The notes beneath the pieces are model-generated. The model searched no databases, had not been told where the DNA came from, and saw only the letters and a list, made by a program, of their open reading frames with translations. Both the position numbers and the translations under genes were made by a program. DNA of 64,000 nt from Pistacia vera (taxonomy: Eukaryota; Streptophyta; Magnoliopsida; Sapindales; Anacardiaceae): contig NW_022196248.1 in assembly GCF_008641045.1 (NCBI RefSeq), positions 42,501-106,500 of the forward strand, given 5' to 3'. Shown here piece after piece: positions 33,421-44,757 of this stretch (position 1 is its first letter; the number at the start of each line of letters is the position of its first letter).

Positions 33421-33710
33421 TGTTGATGCTTGATTTTGACACCAACGACTCGCACGTGCAAAGTGCTAAGCGGACTTAGAAACTACACGTGATATGAAAA
33501 TATGCAATGAGAGAATAAATGAGAAGCGGTTTTTAAAGTGGTTCGGATGCTCAAAAGTAAATCCTACGTCCACTAGGGTTGTATTAATAGATGTTTACAA
33601 TCAGGTCACGTACAGCAAGCTGAATTACAACCTCAAGAGAATTGAAATATAGAGAGAGTGTGTGTGTGTGTGTGTGTGTGTATGCTTTTGAAGACTAAAG
33701 ATGAGTCATA
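33421..33710 (-). repeat. 3' LTR of the second Tat element, truncated
   Basis: TGTTGATGCTTG to GATGAGTCA matches the inner part of the LTR at 39675-40005. After about 33709 the sequence becomes the antisense gene. Confidence 0.85.
33652..33682. repeat. (GT)n microsatellite within the LTR
   Basis: A GA-rich lead-in and about 13 GT units. The homologous site at 39900-39974 is longer and compound. Confidence 0.9.
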
Positions 33711-34444
33711 CAGTCCCTGCTTGCCTTGCATATGGCCCAATAAAAGATCAATCAATTTGGACTCTGTTGGAGGGTTCCACGAGCTGAGGGAAGAGAATAC
33801 CAAGTTGGAACAGGACTTCACGGCTCTGGACACAGAGGCAAAAGCGGTCTACATTCAGGCGAATCAGTACTTGGTAGAGAGCAATTTTGCCCTTCGCACA
33901 GTGGACTTCCAGAAGGTCGAGCTTGAAAAGAGAGGCGAGGAGAACAAGGAGCTCCAAAGGACAGTGGCCAAACTCACCAAAGAGTGCGGCGAGAAAGAGA
34001 ATAAGCTAAAGGCGAACTCTGAGCGTGCCATGAAGGCAGAGGAAGACATAGCTTGACTGTGGGAAAACTCTAAGAAGCAAAAGAGGACTCTGAATGTGGA
34101 TCTCGAGCTGTTCCAAGGGCGAGTCGTTTCATTAACTGAGCAGATGAAGCGTCAAAATCTTAAACTCAAGAGGAAAGTCGTTGACTGGGTAATACATGCC
34201 ATCTATAACTTACGACCGAGGAATCTAGGGATGGACCTCTCTGACCTCCCGAATGAATATCAGGACATCCTCACTTTCATGGCCCAAGCTAATGATGTCG
34301 AGGGGGAAGAGGGACAAGAGCCTCCTCTTGAGGATGACTAGTCGGAGGAATACGTCCCTGATGACCCAGTAGCTGATCCGATGGTCAGCGACTAACTGGC
34401 TGATATAGAGGTCATGCCCACAGAGCCTGGAGGCGGGGACCAGT
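33711..34444 (+). pseudogene. Antisense gene, last exon only
   Basis: Homologous to 11901-12617. It begins with the CAG|TCCCTGCTTGCC acceptor-like junction. It encodes a Lys/Glu coiled coil (ENTKLEQDF, FQKVELEKRGEENKEL) and the acidic end, closing at a GGGGACCAGTGA match. Stops include one near 34054. The upstream exons are deleted. Confidence 0.78.
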
Positions 34445-35294
34445 GATCGCCTCTTCTGTTTTTGCACAACTTTCCTTTGGACTCTTCTTCTTCTTCTTTT
34501 TCTTTTTATCTTTGTGTTGCCCATTGTTTTTATTTTGACATATATAAAAGGAGTATTTTAGGCCATTTGTGATAGCACTTCTATAATTTGAGCATTTCAC
34601 AAGACTAATATTATACATCTGATCTGGAAACTTGTAAAAGTATTGTAACAAACAAGATCATTCAAAAGAACATGACATAAATATTCCTTCAAGATAAAGC
34701 AGAACGATCTTATTCATAAAGATTACAAGCAAAACTTTACAAGCAAAAGAAATGAATAAAATTAAGAGCGGGTTCGGAATTACTGGTAATAGGGGCGAAG
34801 ATGTTCATCATTCCAGGCTCGCGGTACTTTGGAACCCTTAAGCCTCTTGAGGTGATATATTCCAGGTCATATTACCTTAGCGATGCGGTATGGACCCTCC
34901 TAATTAGGTCCCAATACCCCCGCACTTGGTTCCCTTGTACCAAGAAGGACTTCTTTTAGGACTAGGTCGCCGACCTGAAAGTCTATTCTCCTTACCTTAG
35001 AGTCAAAGAACCTTTTTGCACGCTGCTGGTAGGATTCCATTCTTAATTGAGCCTTGTCTTAGTGTTCTTCAACTAGGTCCAGACTTGCAGGTAAAAGTGC
35101 GTTATTATCTATTTCATTGAATAGGTCTCTCCGAAGTGAACCAGTCCATACGTCCACTAGAATCATAGCCTCGCTGCCATATGCTAGCGAGAATGGCGTT
35201 TTCGAAGTAGAGATTCTCAGAGTTGTTCTATATGCCCATAGAACTTCTGAGAGGTCATTAACCCAATTTCCCTTGGTAGCGCCAAGCTTGGCCT
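34445..35294 (-). pseudogene. Tat integrase C-terminal region, decayed
   Basis: Below about 34800 this is the tail-to-tail spacer. Above it, the minus strand parallels 12930-13405 (KVKRRNFQVGDL-like and WAYKTTPR-like segments) but with many stops. Confidence 0.6.
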
Positions 35295-35857
35295 TCAGTG
35301 TGTGCTTGATGCTCTTGTTGACAGCTTCAACCTGACCATTGGCTTGCGGTCTTGCGGTGAGGCAAACTTTTTATGGATCCCCAGCTCATCGGAAAACTGC
35401 TTGAATTCCTCATTGTCGAATTGCTTCCCATTATCAGAGATGAGTGTATGAGGAATCCCGTAATGGCACACTATATTCCTGAAGATGAAGTCTTTGAGCT
35501 TCTTAGTAGTGATCACGGCCAAAGGTTTGACCTCGACCCATTTGGTAAAGTAATCTACCGCAACCACAGCATACTTGACACTCCCTTTCTGGTTGGTATG
35601 GTCATTGTCGTCCGCTGGTGGGAAAGAGCTTGCAAAATGTTTGCGAACTGCTAGCACTTGTCACACTTTTTCACAAAGTTAAAAATGTCTTCCTAAAGTA
35701 AAGGCCAATAGTATCCTTGGCGGACAATTTTGTTGGCGAGGGATTGTGCGACCGTGTGATTATCGTAGATCCCTTCATATATCTCCCTCATAATATAGTC
35801 TGCTTCTTCGTCGGTTACACATTGGAGGAAAGAGACGCTAACCCCTCGCTTGTATAA
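35295..35857 (-). pseudogene. Tat integrase core
   Basis: The frame 35295-35657 holds YAVVAVDYFTKWVEVKPLA, FIFRNIVCHYGIPHTLISDNGKQFDNEEF (second catalytic Asp) and then a shifted end, because a base is missing around 35356 relative to 13465. The upstream part is broken. Confidence 0.8.
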
Positions 35858-36640
35858 CTAATATCCAACGAGCATGTAACGAGCAGCTCTGGTACACAGG
35901 ATTTTTGCCTTAGTCTTGTCTCTGGGCAGAGTCTCATCTTGGAGATACTGAATGATTGGAGTCATCCAAGAGATAGATTTTGTTGTAGTCACGGTCTGCT
36001 CAGGTGAGTTGATACTAGGAATCTCTATGTACCGAATTGCAATACTTTTCGGCACATCTGAGCCTAGCGATTAGGCTATTCTTGCTAAGGCATCCGTAAT
36101 AGAGTTACTGTCTCTCGGGATTTGCTTGATCGTGAAGCACTTGAAAGGCTCGAGTACGGCCTTAGCTTTCTTAAGACAGTTGATCATGTTTTCTTCCTTG
36201 GCTTGATATTCTCCCAAAATCTGATTAACAACCAGCTGGGAGTCACTGTGAATGTTGATCACATCCGATCCCATTTCCCTCTCTAGTCATGGACCGGCAA
36301 GCAGCGCTTCATATTCGTCCTCTTTGCTTGTAGCTTGGAACTCAAATCGATGAATTCCATAAATGCGAGTCCCTTCGGGACTGAAGAAGAGAAGAACTGC
36401 CCTGGCTCTCTTCCTGTTTGAGGAACCATTGACATAGAGGCTCAAATTCGATAAGTTCTGAATGGTTTCCTTGATGACTTCACTAGTTGACTGCTCAGAT
36501 TCTCGATTTGGCTGGTACAAGGATTCCGAAATAAAATTAACAACAACCTGCCATTTGATGGTTGCCTTCGGTCTGTAATGTAGATCGAACTGACTCAATT
36601 CCATTGCCCATTTGATTAACTTACCCGAAGCTTTTGGCTT
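35858..36640 (-). pseudogene. Tat RNase H
   Basis: LYVNGSSNRKRARAVL at 36400-36440 and INIHSDSQLVVNQILGEYQAKEEN at 36200-36260 are the two halves of the plant Ty3 RNase H domain. They sit in separate frames with stops between. Confidence 0.82.
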
Positions 36641-37530
36641 CTGCAGAACTTTCCTGAGTGGGTAATTGGTTAGAACATGGATTGTGTGGGCATGAAAATA
36701 GGGTCGCAGCTTCCTAGAGGCAATCAGCAGAGCATAAGCTAATCACTCCATTTCTGGATATCGCATCTCGTCATCCAGTAGTTGCTTGCTCGCATAATAC
36801 ACTGGCCACTAAACTCTGTCCTCTTCCCGAATAAAAGTTGCACTAACAGCATACTGAGAAACAAACAGGTAGAGGAATAGAATTTCCTTGGGAAGAGGCT
36901 TGGATAGAAGAGGCAGTTTTCCAAGATGTTCTTTTATACTCTAAAAAGTCTACTCACGCTCTAGAGTCCACTCGAACTTCTTGTTGGCCCTGAGTGTATT
37001 AAAGAATGGCAAGCAACGATCTGTTGCCCTCGATATGAAACAGCTGAGAGCCGCTATCCTCCCATTTAGGCTTTGAACTTGTTTTTGGTTGGTCAGGATT
37101 TTCATATCAAGGAGAGCTTGGATCTTCTCGAGGTTAATTTTGATCCCCCTTTGGTTAACCATATACCCTAGAAACTTTCATGAGGATACTCCAAATAAGC
37201 ACTTAAGAAGGTTGAGCTTCATCCTATACTTTTGGAGTACGTAGAACATCTCAGTGAGATGCGCATTGTGATCTGAAGTGACATGCAACTTGACCAACAT
37301 GTCATCAACATAAACTTCCATCGACTTTTCGATCTGCTTAGAAAACATACAGTTAACCAGCCGCTGGTAGGTTGCCCTAGCATTTTTTAGGTCGAAGGGC
37401 ATAACCTTGTAACAATATAGTCCCCGATCTGTAACAAACAAGGTATGCTCTTCGTTAGGTGCATGTATCAAGATCTGATTGTACCACAAGTAGGCATCCA
37501 TGAAGCTTAGCAGCTCATGCCCGGAGGTGC
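36641..37530 (-). pseudogene. Tat reverse transcriptase, N-terminus deleted
   Basis: GHELLSFMDAYLWYNQI, CYKVMPFDLKNARATYQRLVN and an intact catalytic VYVDDMLVK are read in one frame from 37530 to about 37178. The thumb and connection follow at 36739-37162 in other frames. The RT segments equivalent to 15720-15947 and 17773-18100 are missing. Confidence 0.85.
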
Positions 37531-37831
37531 GATTAAAGCTGGACAGACAGTCTACCACTAAAAGCTCTATCATCTTAGTTATTTCGTTGGTCTCACCCAA
37601 AGTGACAAGGAGTGCGATCATTCCCTTAGAAATTAGATGATCCCTAGTAAAATCGTAGAGAGAGATGGAGGCAAGCTTTAGATATGCCTCGTCCAATTGC
37701 ATTTTTTTGAAAGCTTGCAAAAAGAGGATATTCATAGTGCTTCCATTGTCCACTAACATTCTGTGGACTTCGCACCAACCTATTCCAGGCGCAATAACGA
37801 GTGCATCATCATGGGGCTGATGCAATCGCAC
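37531..37831 (-). pseudogene. Tat protease fused in frame to RT
   Basis: VDNGST with the catalytic Asp, then SKGMIALLVTLGE, ends at VVDCLSSF and runs without a stop into the RT segment GHELLSF. The fused frame spans 37178-37831. Confidence 0.82.
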
Positions 37832-37879
37832 CGCGTCTTTCTCTAATAATGTAATCTCCTCTTCCCTGAGAACCTTAGC

Positions 37880-39650
37880 AGGTCACGGCGTCGTGCTCAT
37901 CACACTCACGGGGTCATGACGAGTTTCCCGAGCGTACCTTTCCTGGGCACCTCGAGAATTATCTGCGAGGTGTGGTCCTCCAAAGATGATCCCTACACAG
38001 TAGAGACCCTTGCAACCACGATGTTTCTTCCCTTATTCCTCTTGATCCTTTTCCCGAATGGGAGTCAGACCATCAACATACTGCTTGAAGTGCCCTTGCT
38101 TGATGAGGTCTTCAATTGCTTGCTTGAGAGCCTAACACTCATCGATGTGATGCCCATTATCCCGATGATAGCGACAGTACTTTTTGTTGTTCCTAGCTGA
38201 GAGGGGATTCTTCATGGGCTCTGGCTCTCCAAGCAGGCTGGCCTCCTCTAACTTATCCAGAATAGTTGACACTGAGGCATTCAAATGAGTGTATTGACTG
38301 CTTGAATTGGTACTTCTTTCCTTTCCGCTGATCATCATTAGCTCATCTACGATCAGCCCTTCTACTGTTCTCCCCCTAGTCGGGAGCACTGGTCGAAGGA
38401 CTGGGGTCGTGGTGATTAAGCGTGGCCATAGAATTTTCAATTTGGAGATACTTCTTAGTGAGGTCGTAAAAGCGAGTGGGGGAAACATCGTCCTCATATT
38501 GCAATTCTTTCCACAAGTTAGTTTACAAGCAAACCCTTGCGAAAATAAGAATCTGAACGGACTCTTCGAGAGTGTGAGCCACTTTATGGAGTTCCCTGTG
38601 GAATCTATCTATATAAGACTAGAGGAATTCATTCCGCTCCTACCGTATGTTGCTTAGATAGCTCAATAGCATCGAGAATTTCTTATTTGCGTGAAAGTGT
38701 CTCAAAAATGACAAGCTCATTTGTTGCCATGAGTTGATAGATCCCGCAGGAAGTGATCTAAACCAACGTTTGGCATGGGCAGTCAGAGTTACTGCTAAGC
38801 AGGGACTTTTGGCCAAGTCAGAGACTTGGTGGAGTTTTATGAGGTCGTTGAACTCATAAAGGTGATCCTGCGGATTAGAATTCCCATCGAACGCACATAT
38901 GTCGGGCATTCTGAATCTCGATGGGAGAGAAGCAGCTAACATTGCTGGAGAAAAGGGAGACGCCTCAACAACTTTCCTACGCTCATTCTGTTAAGCCTTA
39001 AGCTGATCCAATGCTCGTTGTAATTCCTCAATCTAAGGTAGTGGAGCTACCTGAGGATCACTTTCTGCAACATGGGTTTGACCCTCACGATTTCGGTTGA
39101 GGAAATACCACAAATCGAACTCTTCCTCAACTCGGTTGGAAGCTCTTGTGAACCTTGATATACGCTGGCTGGGGTCGTGTGAACGCATTGAATGACTCGG
39201 AGAGTTTTCCCGACCTCCGCAGTGTTAGAATCGACCCACGGATGACGGGGGTTTCCCGCATGATGACAGTCAAGGTCATCATTTCGATGATATTGGGAAT
39301 CTCCCTACCTTGCACTTTTATGGGAGTGCCCATGTGACATGCCGTGGGATGGCTCATGCTAGGACATGTCACCGAGTCGCAATTCCACGGGTATTCTACC
39401 TGTTGCGCGACCGATGTTCGTTAGTCCCTCGAAGCTCTTCGGTTCACTGTTTGCCACTTGCTTTCCCTTACTTTTACGTACTGCAGTGCGCACGGTACGG
39501 GCTTTCACCCTTTTTCGCACTTTTGCGTGACCTGCAGGCGTCTTTGGCGGTGGCACCGCCTCGTTAGACTCTGGTGGTACGACCTGATCCAAACGATCTA
39601 ACATTTGGCTAACCGTTTGGAGAGTATTGTTAAACCTCTCCAGGTAATTC
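37880..39650 (-). pseudogene. Tat gag, fragmented
   Basis: From the 5' side: a Pro/Lys-rich N-terminus (39359-39604), the gag core with PSRFRMPDICAFDG and AKRWFRSLPAGSINSWQQM (38640-38942), and the zinc-knuckle region KKYCRYHRDNGHHIDEC (about 38132-38190). Stops separate the parts. Confidence 0.83.
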
Positions 39651-39651
39651 A

Positions 39652-39674
39652 GCGCCCTCCTTCTAGCACCAAAC
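39652..39674 (-). other. Primer binding region of the second Tat element
   Basis: Directly inside the 5' LTR the minus strand reads GTTTGGTGCTAGAAGGAGGG. The plus-strand Tat element has TTTTGGCATTAGAAGAAGGG at the same place (46329). The tRNA was not identified. Confidence 0.6.
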
Positions 39675-39900
39675 TATTGAGGCTTGATTTTGACACCAAC
39701 GACTCGCACGTGCAAAGTGCTAAGCGGACTTAGAAATTACACATGATATGGAAATATGCAATGAGAGAATAAATGAGAAGCGGTTTTTAAAGTGGTTTGG
39801 ATATTCAAAGGCGAATCTTACATCCACTAGGGTTGTATTAACAGATGGTTACAGTCAGGTTGCGTACAACGAGCTGAATTACAATCTCGAGAGAATTGAA

Positions 39901-39954
<54 letters not shown>

Positions 39955-40336
39955 TGTGTGTGTGTGTGTGTGTGTGGGTGCTTTTGAAGACTAAAGATGA
40001 GTCAATCCCGTAAATGAGAGAGGAGCCCTCTATTTATAGTTAGGGGATTCAAGGTAGTAATCATGATTCTGCAGTCAAGCAGGTGTGGTAGAATTCCTAA
40101 CCCGCTTCTCATTGGTTGTCTGCACGGGAGACATCCTTAAATCGCTTAGGGCTTGGGCAGGTGGACAAAAACCTAGCCACTCACAAGCCTGGCATTCACC
40201 AGCCACACTGACGATAGCCTTACCTCTTCCGTCTTTGCGCGACGTGATAACGTCTAGATGGCACAAAGTCTTCCTGAACTCTGATTCGCCCTTGTTGGCA
40301 TGAGCTCACGTCAGCCTTGGTTATATATATATAACA
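39675..40336 (-). repeat. 5' LTR of the second Tat element, 662 bp
   Basis: Starts TATTGAGGCTTG (TGTTGATGCTTG in the others) and ends ATATAACA. It contains the AACCAC-type block at 39783-39830 and an expanded microsatellite. Confidence 0.88.
39900..39974. repeat. Compound microsatellite (AT)n(AG)n(TG)n in the LTR
   Basis: About 5 AT, 20 AG and 12 TG units in a row. The first Tat LTR has only a few such units at the same point (about 8950). Confidence 0.95.
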
Positions 40337-40337
40337 G

Positions 40338-40563
40338 GTGAACCAACTCCATCATAATATATATATAACAAGTGAACCAACTCCATCATAATATAAAATA
40401 TATGTATTTCTCTCTAGGTAAAGTTCATGTTTTTAAAATTTAACCTTATCTAATCTAAAGGAAATAACAGGTGAACCAACTCCATCATAATATAAAATAT
40501 ATGTATTTCTCTCTATGTAAAGTTCATGTTTTTAAAATTTAACCTTATCTAATCTAAAGGAAC
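40338..40563. repeat. Tandem repeat, 99-bp period
   Basis: GTGAACCAACTCCATCATAA begins copies at 40338 (34 bases), 40372 (99 bases) and 40471 (about 93 bases). The last two are almost identical. A related GTGAACCAACTCTATCATAA lies at 33394, just left of the second Tat element. Confidence 0.9.
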
Positions 40564-40850
40564 TTTAAGTTTGGCAAAGTTTAATTAGTTAGGCCAGATT
40601 TTCTGGACCCGAAATCTAGCTTTTTTTATAATATTAATATTAAAATTTTACATCTAATGTGAATCACGCGGTCATTATTAAATTCAGACCCAAAGAAAAC
40701 TAGATTAATAACAATACTCACTTCACTTTATTTATTTATCATAAATTAGGGTTAAATTTTTGTCGTTATTATTATGTAAATAATATATGTCACGTCGATT
40801 GCTATATTTTCCCATTAATTTATATGACTTGGTCATCACCATTAACTATA

Positions 40851-41310
40851 AGGGGTTGTTTGATACATAGAATATTATATTACTAAAAAAATAGAATTAT
40901 CGGTGAGATAGATTAACTTAAAGATTAAGGGGAATAAGGCCACATAAATATTAATAACAGAGTTCTGGCCGAATAAGGCCAAACTGGTGCACTGTTGGCC
41001 AAATCCGGCCGGATGTGGCTATTCTGACGACTACCAACGTTGGTGGTTGATGGCCGGCAATCGTCTTGGGTGACTGGGGAAGTTTCGTTAAATTTTAAAC
41101 TTTTATTGTGGTTGGGGTGTTTTAGCAAACTCTCACATGTGGAGGGTTACAGAAGTCATTTTGCACAGTTCGGTTAATTACTATTTGACAGGCATATAAA
41201 GGCATTCTTGTCCGAAATATTAATTAACTAAAGATAAAATGGGAATAAAAAATAGATTACTCTAGTAATCTTAAAATAATACTCTTTCACTTCGTAATCA
41301 AATTACCCCT
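40851..41310. mobile_element. MITE-like element, family copy 2
   Basis: The ends AGGGGTTGTTTGATAC and, in reverse complement, AGGGGTAATTTGATTAC form inverted repeats. The core has GGCCAAACTGG and GGCCGGATG motifs and the shared ACTTTTATTGTGG ... GTGTTTTAGC block. Confidence 0.55.
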
Positions 41311-41355
41311 AATTCTATCAACAGTAAATACTATTTACATTGAAAGATTACCAAA

Positions 41356-42135
41356 GCCGTTTGTTTCATTATTCCATATCCTATTTCCAATCAGATCCTC
41401 AAAATAACTGTTTAATTCACTATCCTCAAAATACTATTATATTTTCTTTAACTATTTTAAATCCCTTAAGCTTATTAATTTAACTAAAAAGCCTCAGAAA
41501 AAAATTTTAAGAATTAACAAAAACACCCCCACCCACCCACATTTGTCAGATTTCGGCCACCACCGTCGGAAGGTGGCCGGAGTCTGGTATAATGGCATAC
41601 TACTAGCTGGATCTGATCGGTAGTGTGCCAATCTATCATTTTTTGGCCAGATCCATGACTAAAGATCTAGTCATTGACGGTCAGATCTTTCGCCATAGCT
41701 AGTCGTCAACGACAGCCAAGATATGGCTATCGTTGACCATCAACGACGGCCATATCTTTGGCTATCGCTGATGGCTAGATTTGGCCTTTTCCGGCCAGAT
41801 CCGTGGTAAATATGGCCAGATCTGGCCAGAAAAGGCCATATCGGTACACAAAAGATTAGATTCGGCCGATTGTGCACTGTATTGCCAGATTCTGACAGTG
41901 GTGGCTGGAATCTGACAATTGTGGATGGGGGTATTTTTGTCATTTTACAAAAATTTATATATTGGGGTATTTCATAAATTAGCAAACCTAAAGAGGTATT
42001 TTTGTTAATTTTTAAATTCTACCTCGTTATTCCCATCTAACTCTAAAAATATCAAAATTCCTATCCACAATACTAAAACAAACGGATATCCTTTTTTGAG
42101 ATAGAGAATGGGCGTTATCCTTAACCAAACCGCCC
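41356..42135. mobile_element. MITE-like element, family copy 3, with dense GGCCAGATC motifs
   Basis: The ends GCCGTTTGTTTCATTATTCC and, in reverse complement, GGGGCGGTTTGGTTAAGG are inverted. The core (41560-41880) is packed with TGGCC, GGCCAGATC and GGCCATAT words in both directions. Confidence 0.5.
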
Positions 42136-42700
42136 CTAGGGGTTTAAAAAAATAAAGTAAACAACCTTGGATTAAATTTTGATTTAAATTGTACAACAGC
42201 TCATTCCGCTTTAAAAGGTGTCAATTGGTGATCATTATGTTCAAGTCACATCAATCCTATTTGGCATACATCACGTGTTTGACCACTTTTATGCCATTAA
42301 TTAAATCATAAAAATAATACGGTTAACTTGCCATTAGATTGATCGACGAGTGAATGGAAACTATAACAATAGCCAAACACTGTTAGTGGCCGACCACTTA
42401 TGGCCGGTGAATTCGCCGGCCACAACTGGGTTGACACCGGCGATACTATTGCACTAACTGATTGCTGATCTATGTAATGGAGTCGACGATATCATCAAAT
42501 GCTACAGCGTTTTGCCGTATCTGGCTGACAAAGCCATGTTTACCTCACTCTATTATATTCATGAATAATTACAACCAAAGTTTACTTTTATTCAAATGGT
42601 AATTCAGACATGTCATATATAAGAGAGAAACTGAGACAATCACATGAAAACAATAGTAAGTATATTTTTATGTAACACAGATTGGTAGGTTTTACAACTT
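42136..42700. other. Spacer 3' of the second sulfotransferase
   Basis: AT-rich with a short GC-richer patch (42390-42440, GGCCGGTGAATTCGCCGGCC). Nothing else recognised. Confidence 0.45.
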
Positions 42701-43680
42701 CTAGGACTTTTTAAACGTCAAACCCGAGCCATTAAATTTTTCTTCATAAAACTTTTCTAAACGTTCTGACATGGAAGGTGTTAAATGATTTTTCCAATCT
42801 CCCACTCACCTTTCCTAAAAGATACTGTTTTTAACCCCAGTAGGAAGTGTACCAGTCTTGACCTCAAAATCTTTCATGTTATCAAAACTGCAAAATTTCG
42901 ATATACTCCTATTACTCCTTTATCTCTTCATCCTCAGTGAAAGGAACACCAGGAAATCAGCCAATCTTTAAATGAAAGTTGATTTTCTTTTAAATTTCAT
43001 ATCTCAAGAAAATATCCTATGTGGCTCCTCTTTGCTAGCCTTCCGTATCCCAACACATGTGCCCAAAAAGGGCCAAAGGCTTGGACTCCATTAAAAACCA
43101 TCTCAAAAGCTTCATCAAAGTGAAACCGGCTCTAACCCTTGGTTGACAGCAATTTCGACAAGAATTTCCATTGGATACGAATTGATCCAAGGGATTTCTA
43201 CAATGTAAACTATGCGACAATTAGAATCACAATAGTTTTGGTAATGAAGCAAAAGGGGGTATGAGCAGCAAAAACTTTGGAGAAGGAAGATCTTCAAGAA
43301 CAGGAGGTTGATTGTTCATATAAAGACGAAGGTCAAGGAAAGGTATAGCTCATGAGGACCAGTAGTGAGCAAGGGACTATTTTGTAGTGCATACGGGAAC
43401 GATTAACGATGGTAAAAGCAAGAGCTTTAAGCCATGTGGTGCCCGATTTAGGAAATGTGATTATATTATGTCACTGTCCCGTGCTTGGAAACGCTTCAGG
43501 AAGGAGATGATGCCAGGAAGGAATCCAGATGACACCAAAACCCTTGGTATTGACAAAGTTCACGACCATTCCAGTTGGTCGCTTTGGGAAGCTGAGTCAA
43601 GAGTTGCTCAATCTCTTTGCTAAATTCCTGCTCTTCCACTGCAGGTGAAGGAATCTCAGAGTCTCCCGATCTTTCTCCAT
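42701..43680 (-). pseudogene. Sulfotransferase pseudogene, second copy
   Basis: Homologous along its length to 30430-31426: an ATG at 43678-43680, the GFTLMKLLRWFLME and RNPLDQF-like segments near 43100-43200, and an end near 42701 (GSGLTFKKS then TAG). Frames shift repeatedly; the longest pieces are about 60 codons. The PAPS loop region near 43470 (SGTTW-like) is split by an indel. It is clearly non-functional and more decayed than the first copy. Confidence 0.82.
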
Positions 43681-44342
43681 GAAGATTTTACACTACGAAA
43701 ATTGTACTTGCTGTGAACGACCACAACCATTGAACACATTTATAACAGCCTTTTGTATTTTATAAGTTTTTTTTCCCATATGCCGGTGGAAGCAACAACT
43801 GATGATGGGAAGATACAATAATGTAATGAAAGTGTGAGTCATGCTTAGATATCATATTCTAAATAGATTTTGGCAAATTAGTATATCAGAGAGTATTTTT
43901 TTTTTTTTTTTTTTCCTACTTAAAACTCTATGACGCTGTAAGCTGAGGGATAGATACTGCACCAAATTAATTAACCAGGTAATTAATTATAAGGTATAGT
44001 TGTATAACAATTAACTTAATTTCTATAACTGGCATCACTGCATTTGTCTATATTTTATAATGACCCGTCATTATTTTTGAAGATATTTTTCAGATTAAAA
44101 GATCTCTAAATTCTAGCTGTATTTCAATGTTAGACACCTCGGCAAAACAATAGATCAGAAGAGTATTTTATTTCTGCAGTCTATGTGAGGGATTACATAT
44201 GATCGATCATCACATCACATAATACATAATTTTATTTTAAGCTAATTTTGATGACACAAATATGCAAGCCCCCCAAATAATTAACACACACACACAATCA
44301 ATATTAATATATATTATATATATATATATATATAATAATATA
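43681..44342. repeat. Upstream spacer and sulfotransferase-cluster flank repeat, copy C
   Basis: From about 43960 to 44190 it repeats the flank at 29955-30180 in the same orientation (TTAACCAGGTAATTAATTA, ATATTTTTCAGATTAAAAGATC, ACACCTCGGCAAAACAATAGATCAGAAGAGT). An (AT)n run at 44308-44342 is the insertion site of the next element. Confidence 0.7.
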
Positions 44343-44757
44343 TAATATTTGTGATTTTTCCACCAAGCTCGAACTACCGCGAGGATGTAGCTGACCCAGA
44401 ATCAGCTCGACTACGACGGTTGTCCGACCAAGCATAAGCTCGTCGAGATTTAGCTCGACCCAGCACAAGCTAGTCGCAAATAATCTGTGCGATCGTTCAA
44501 CAAATTCCCAGATAGCTCCAGATCCCAGATATTACCGGAATGATCAGATTGATAGCAATCCTTGCGCAATCACGGTGCCTAATCGCAAGAATATCGGAGT
44601 TGCATTTCAAATCAATTGTAATCCCTTTATTTCGCTCTTTCATTTGTATAAACATTATATATAAACCCCCTCCAATGATGGAAAAGGGGTTACGAAATTT
44701 TCATATAGTTCTTATTTTAAGCTCTCACAGCAAATACAAGAACAGTGGACGTAGGCT
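44343..44757 (+). repeat. 5' LTR, left part
   Basis: Matches 54144-54555 (CACCAAGCTC ... GTGGACGTAGGCT). It continues after the nested solo LTR at 46167-46328. Confidence 0.88.

Larger units (their letters stand above)
33421..40336 (-). mobile_element. Second Tat-type Ty3 element, minus strand, internally deleted
   Basis: The same family as the element at 8713-20914, with gag, protease, RT, RNase H and integrase on the minus strand and the tail of the antisense gene on the plus strand. The 5' LTR (39675-40336) is complete. The 3' LTR keeps only its first 289 bases and then joins the antisense gene's last exon. A further deletion fuses protease to RT. No clear target duplication is visible because both junctions lie in AT repeats. 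Confidence 0.88.
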
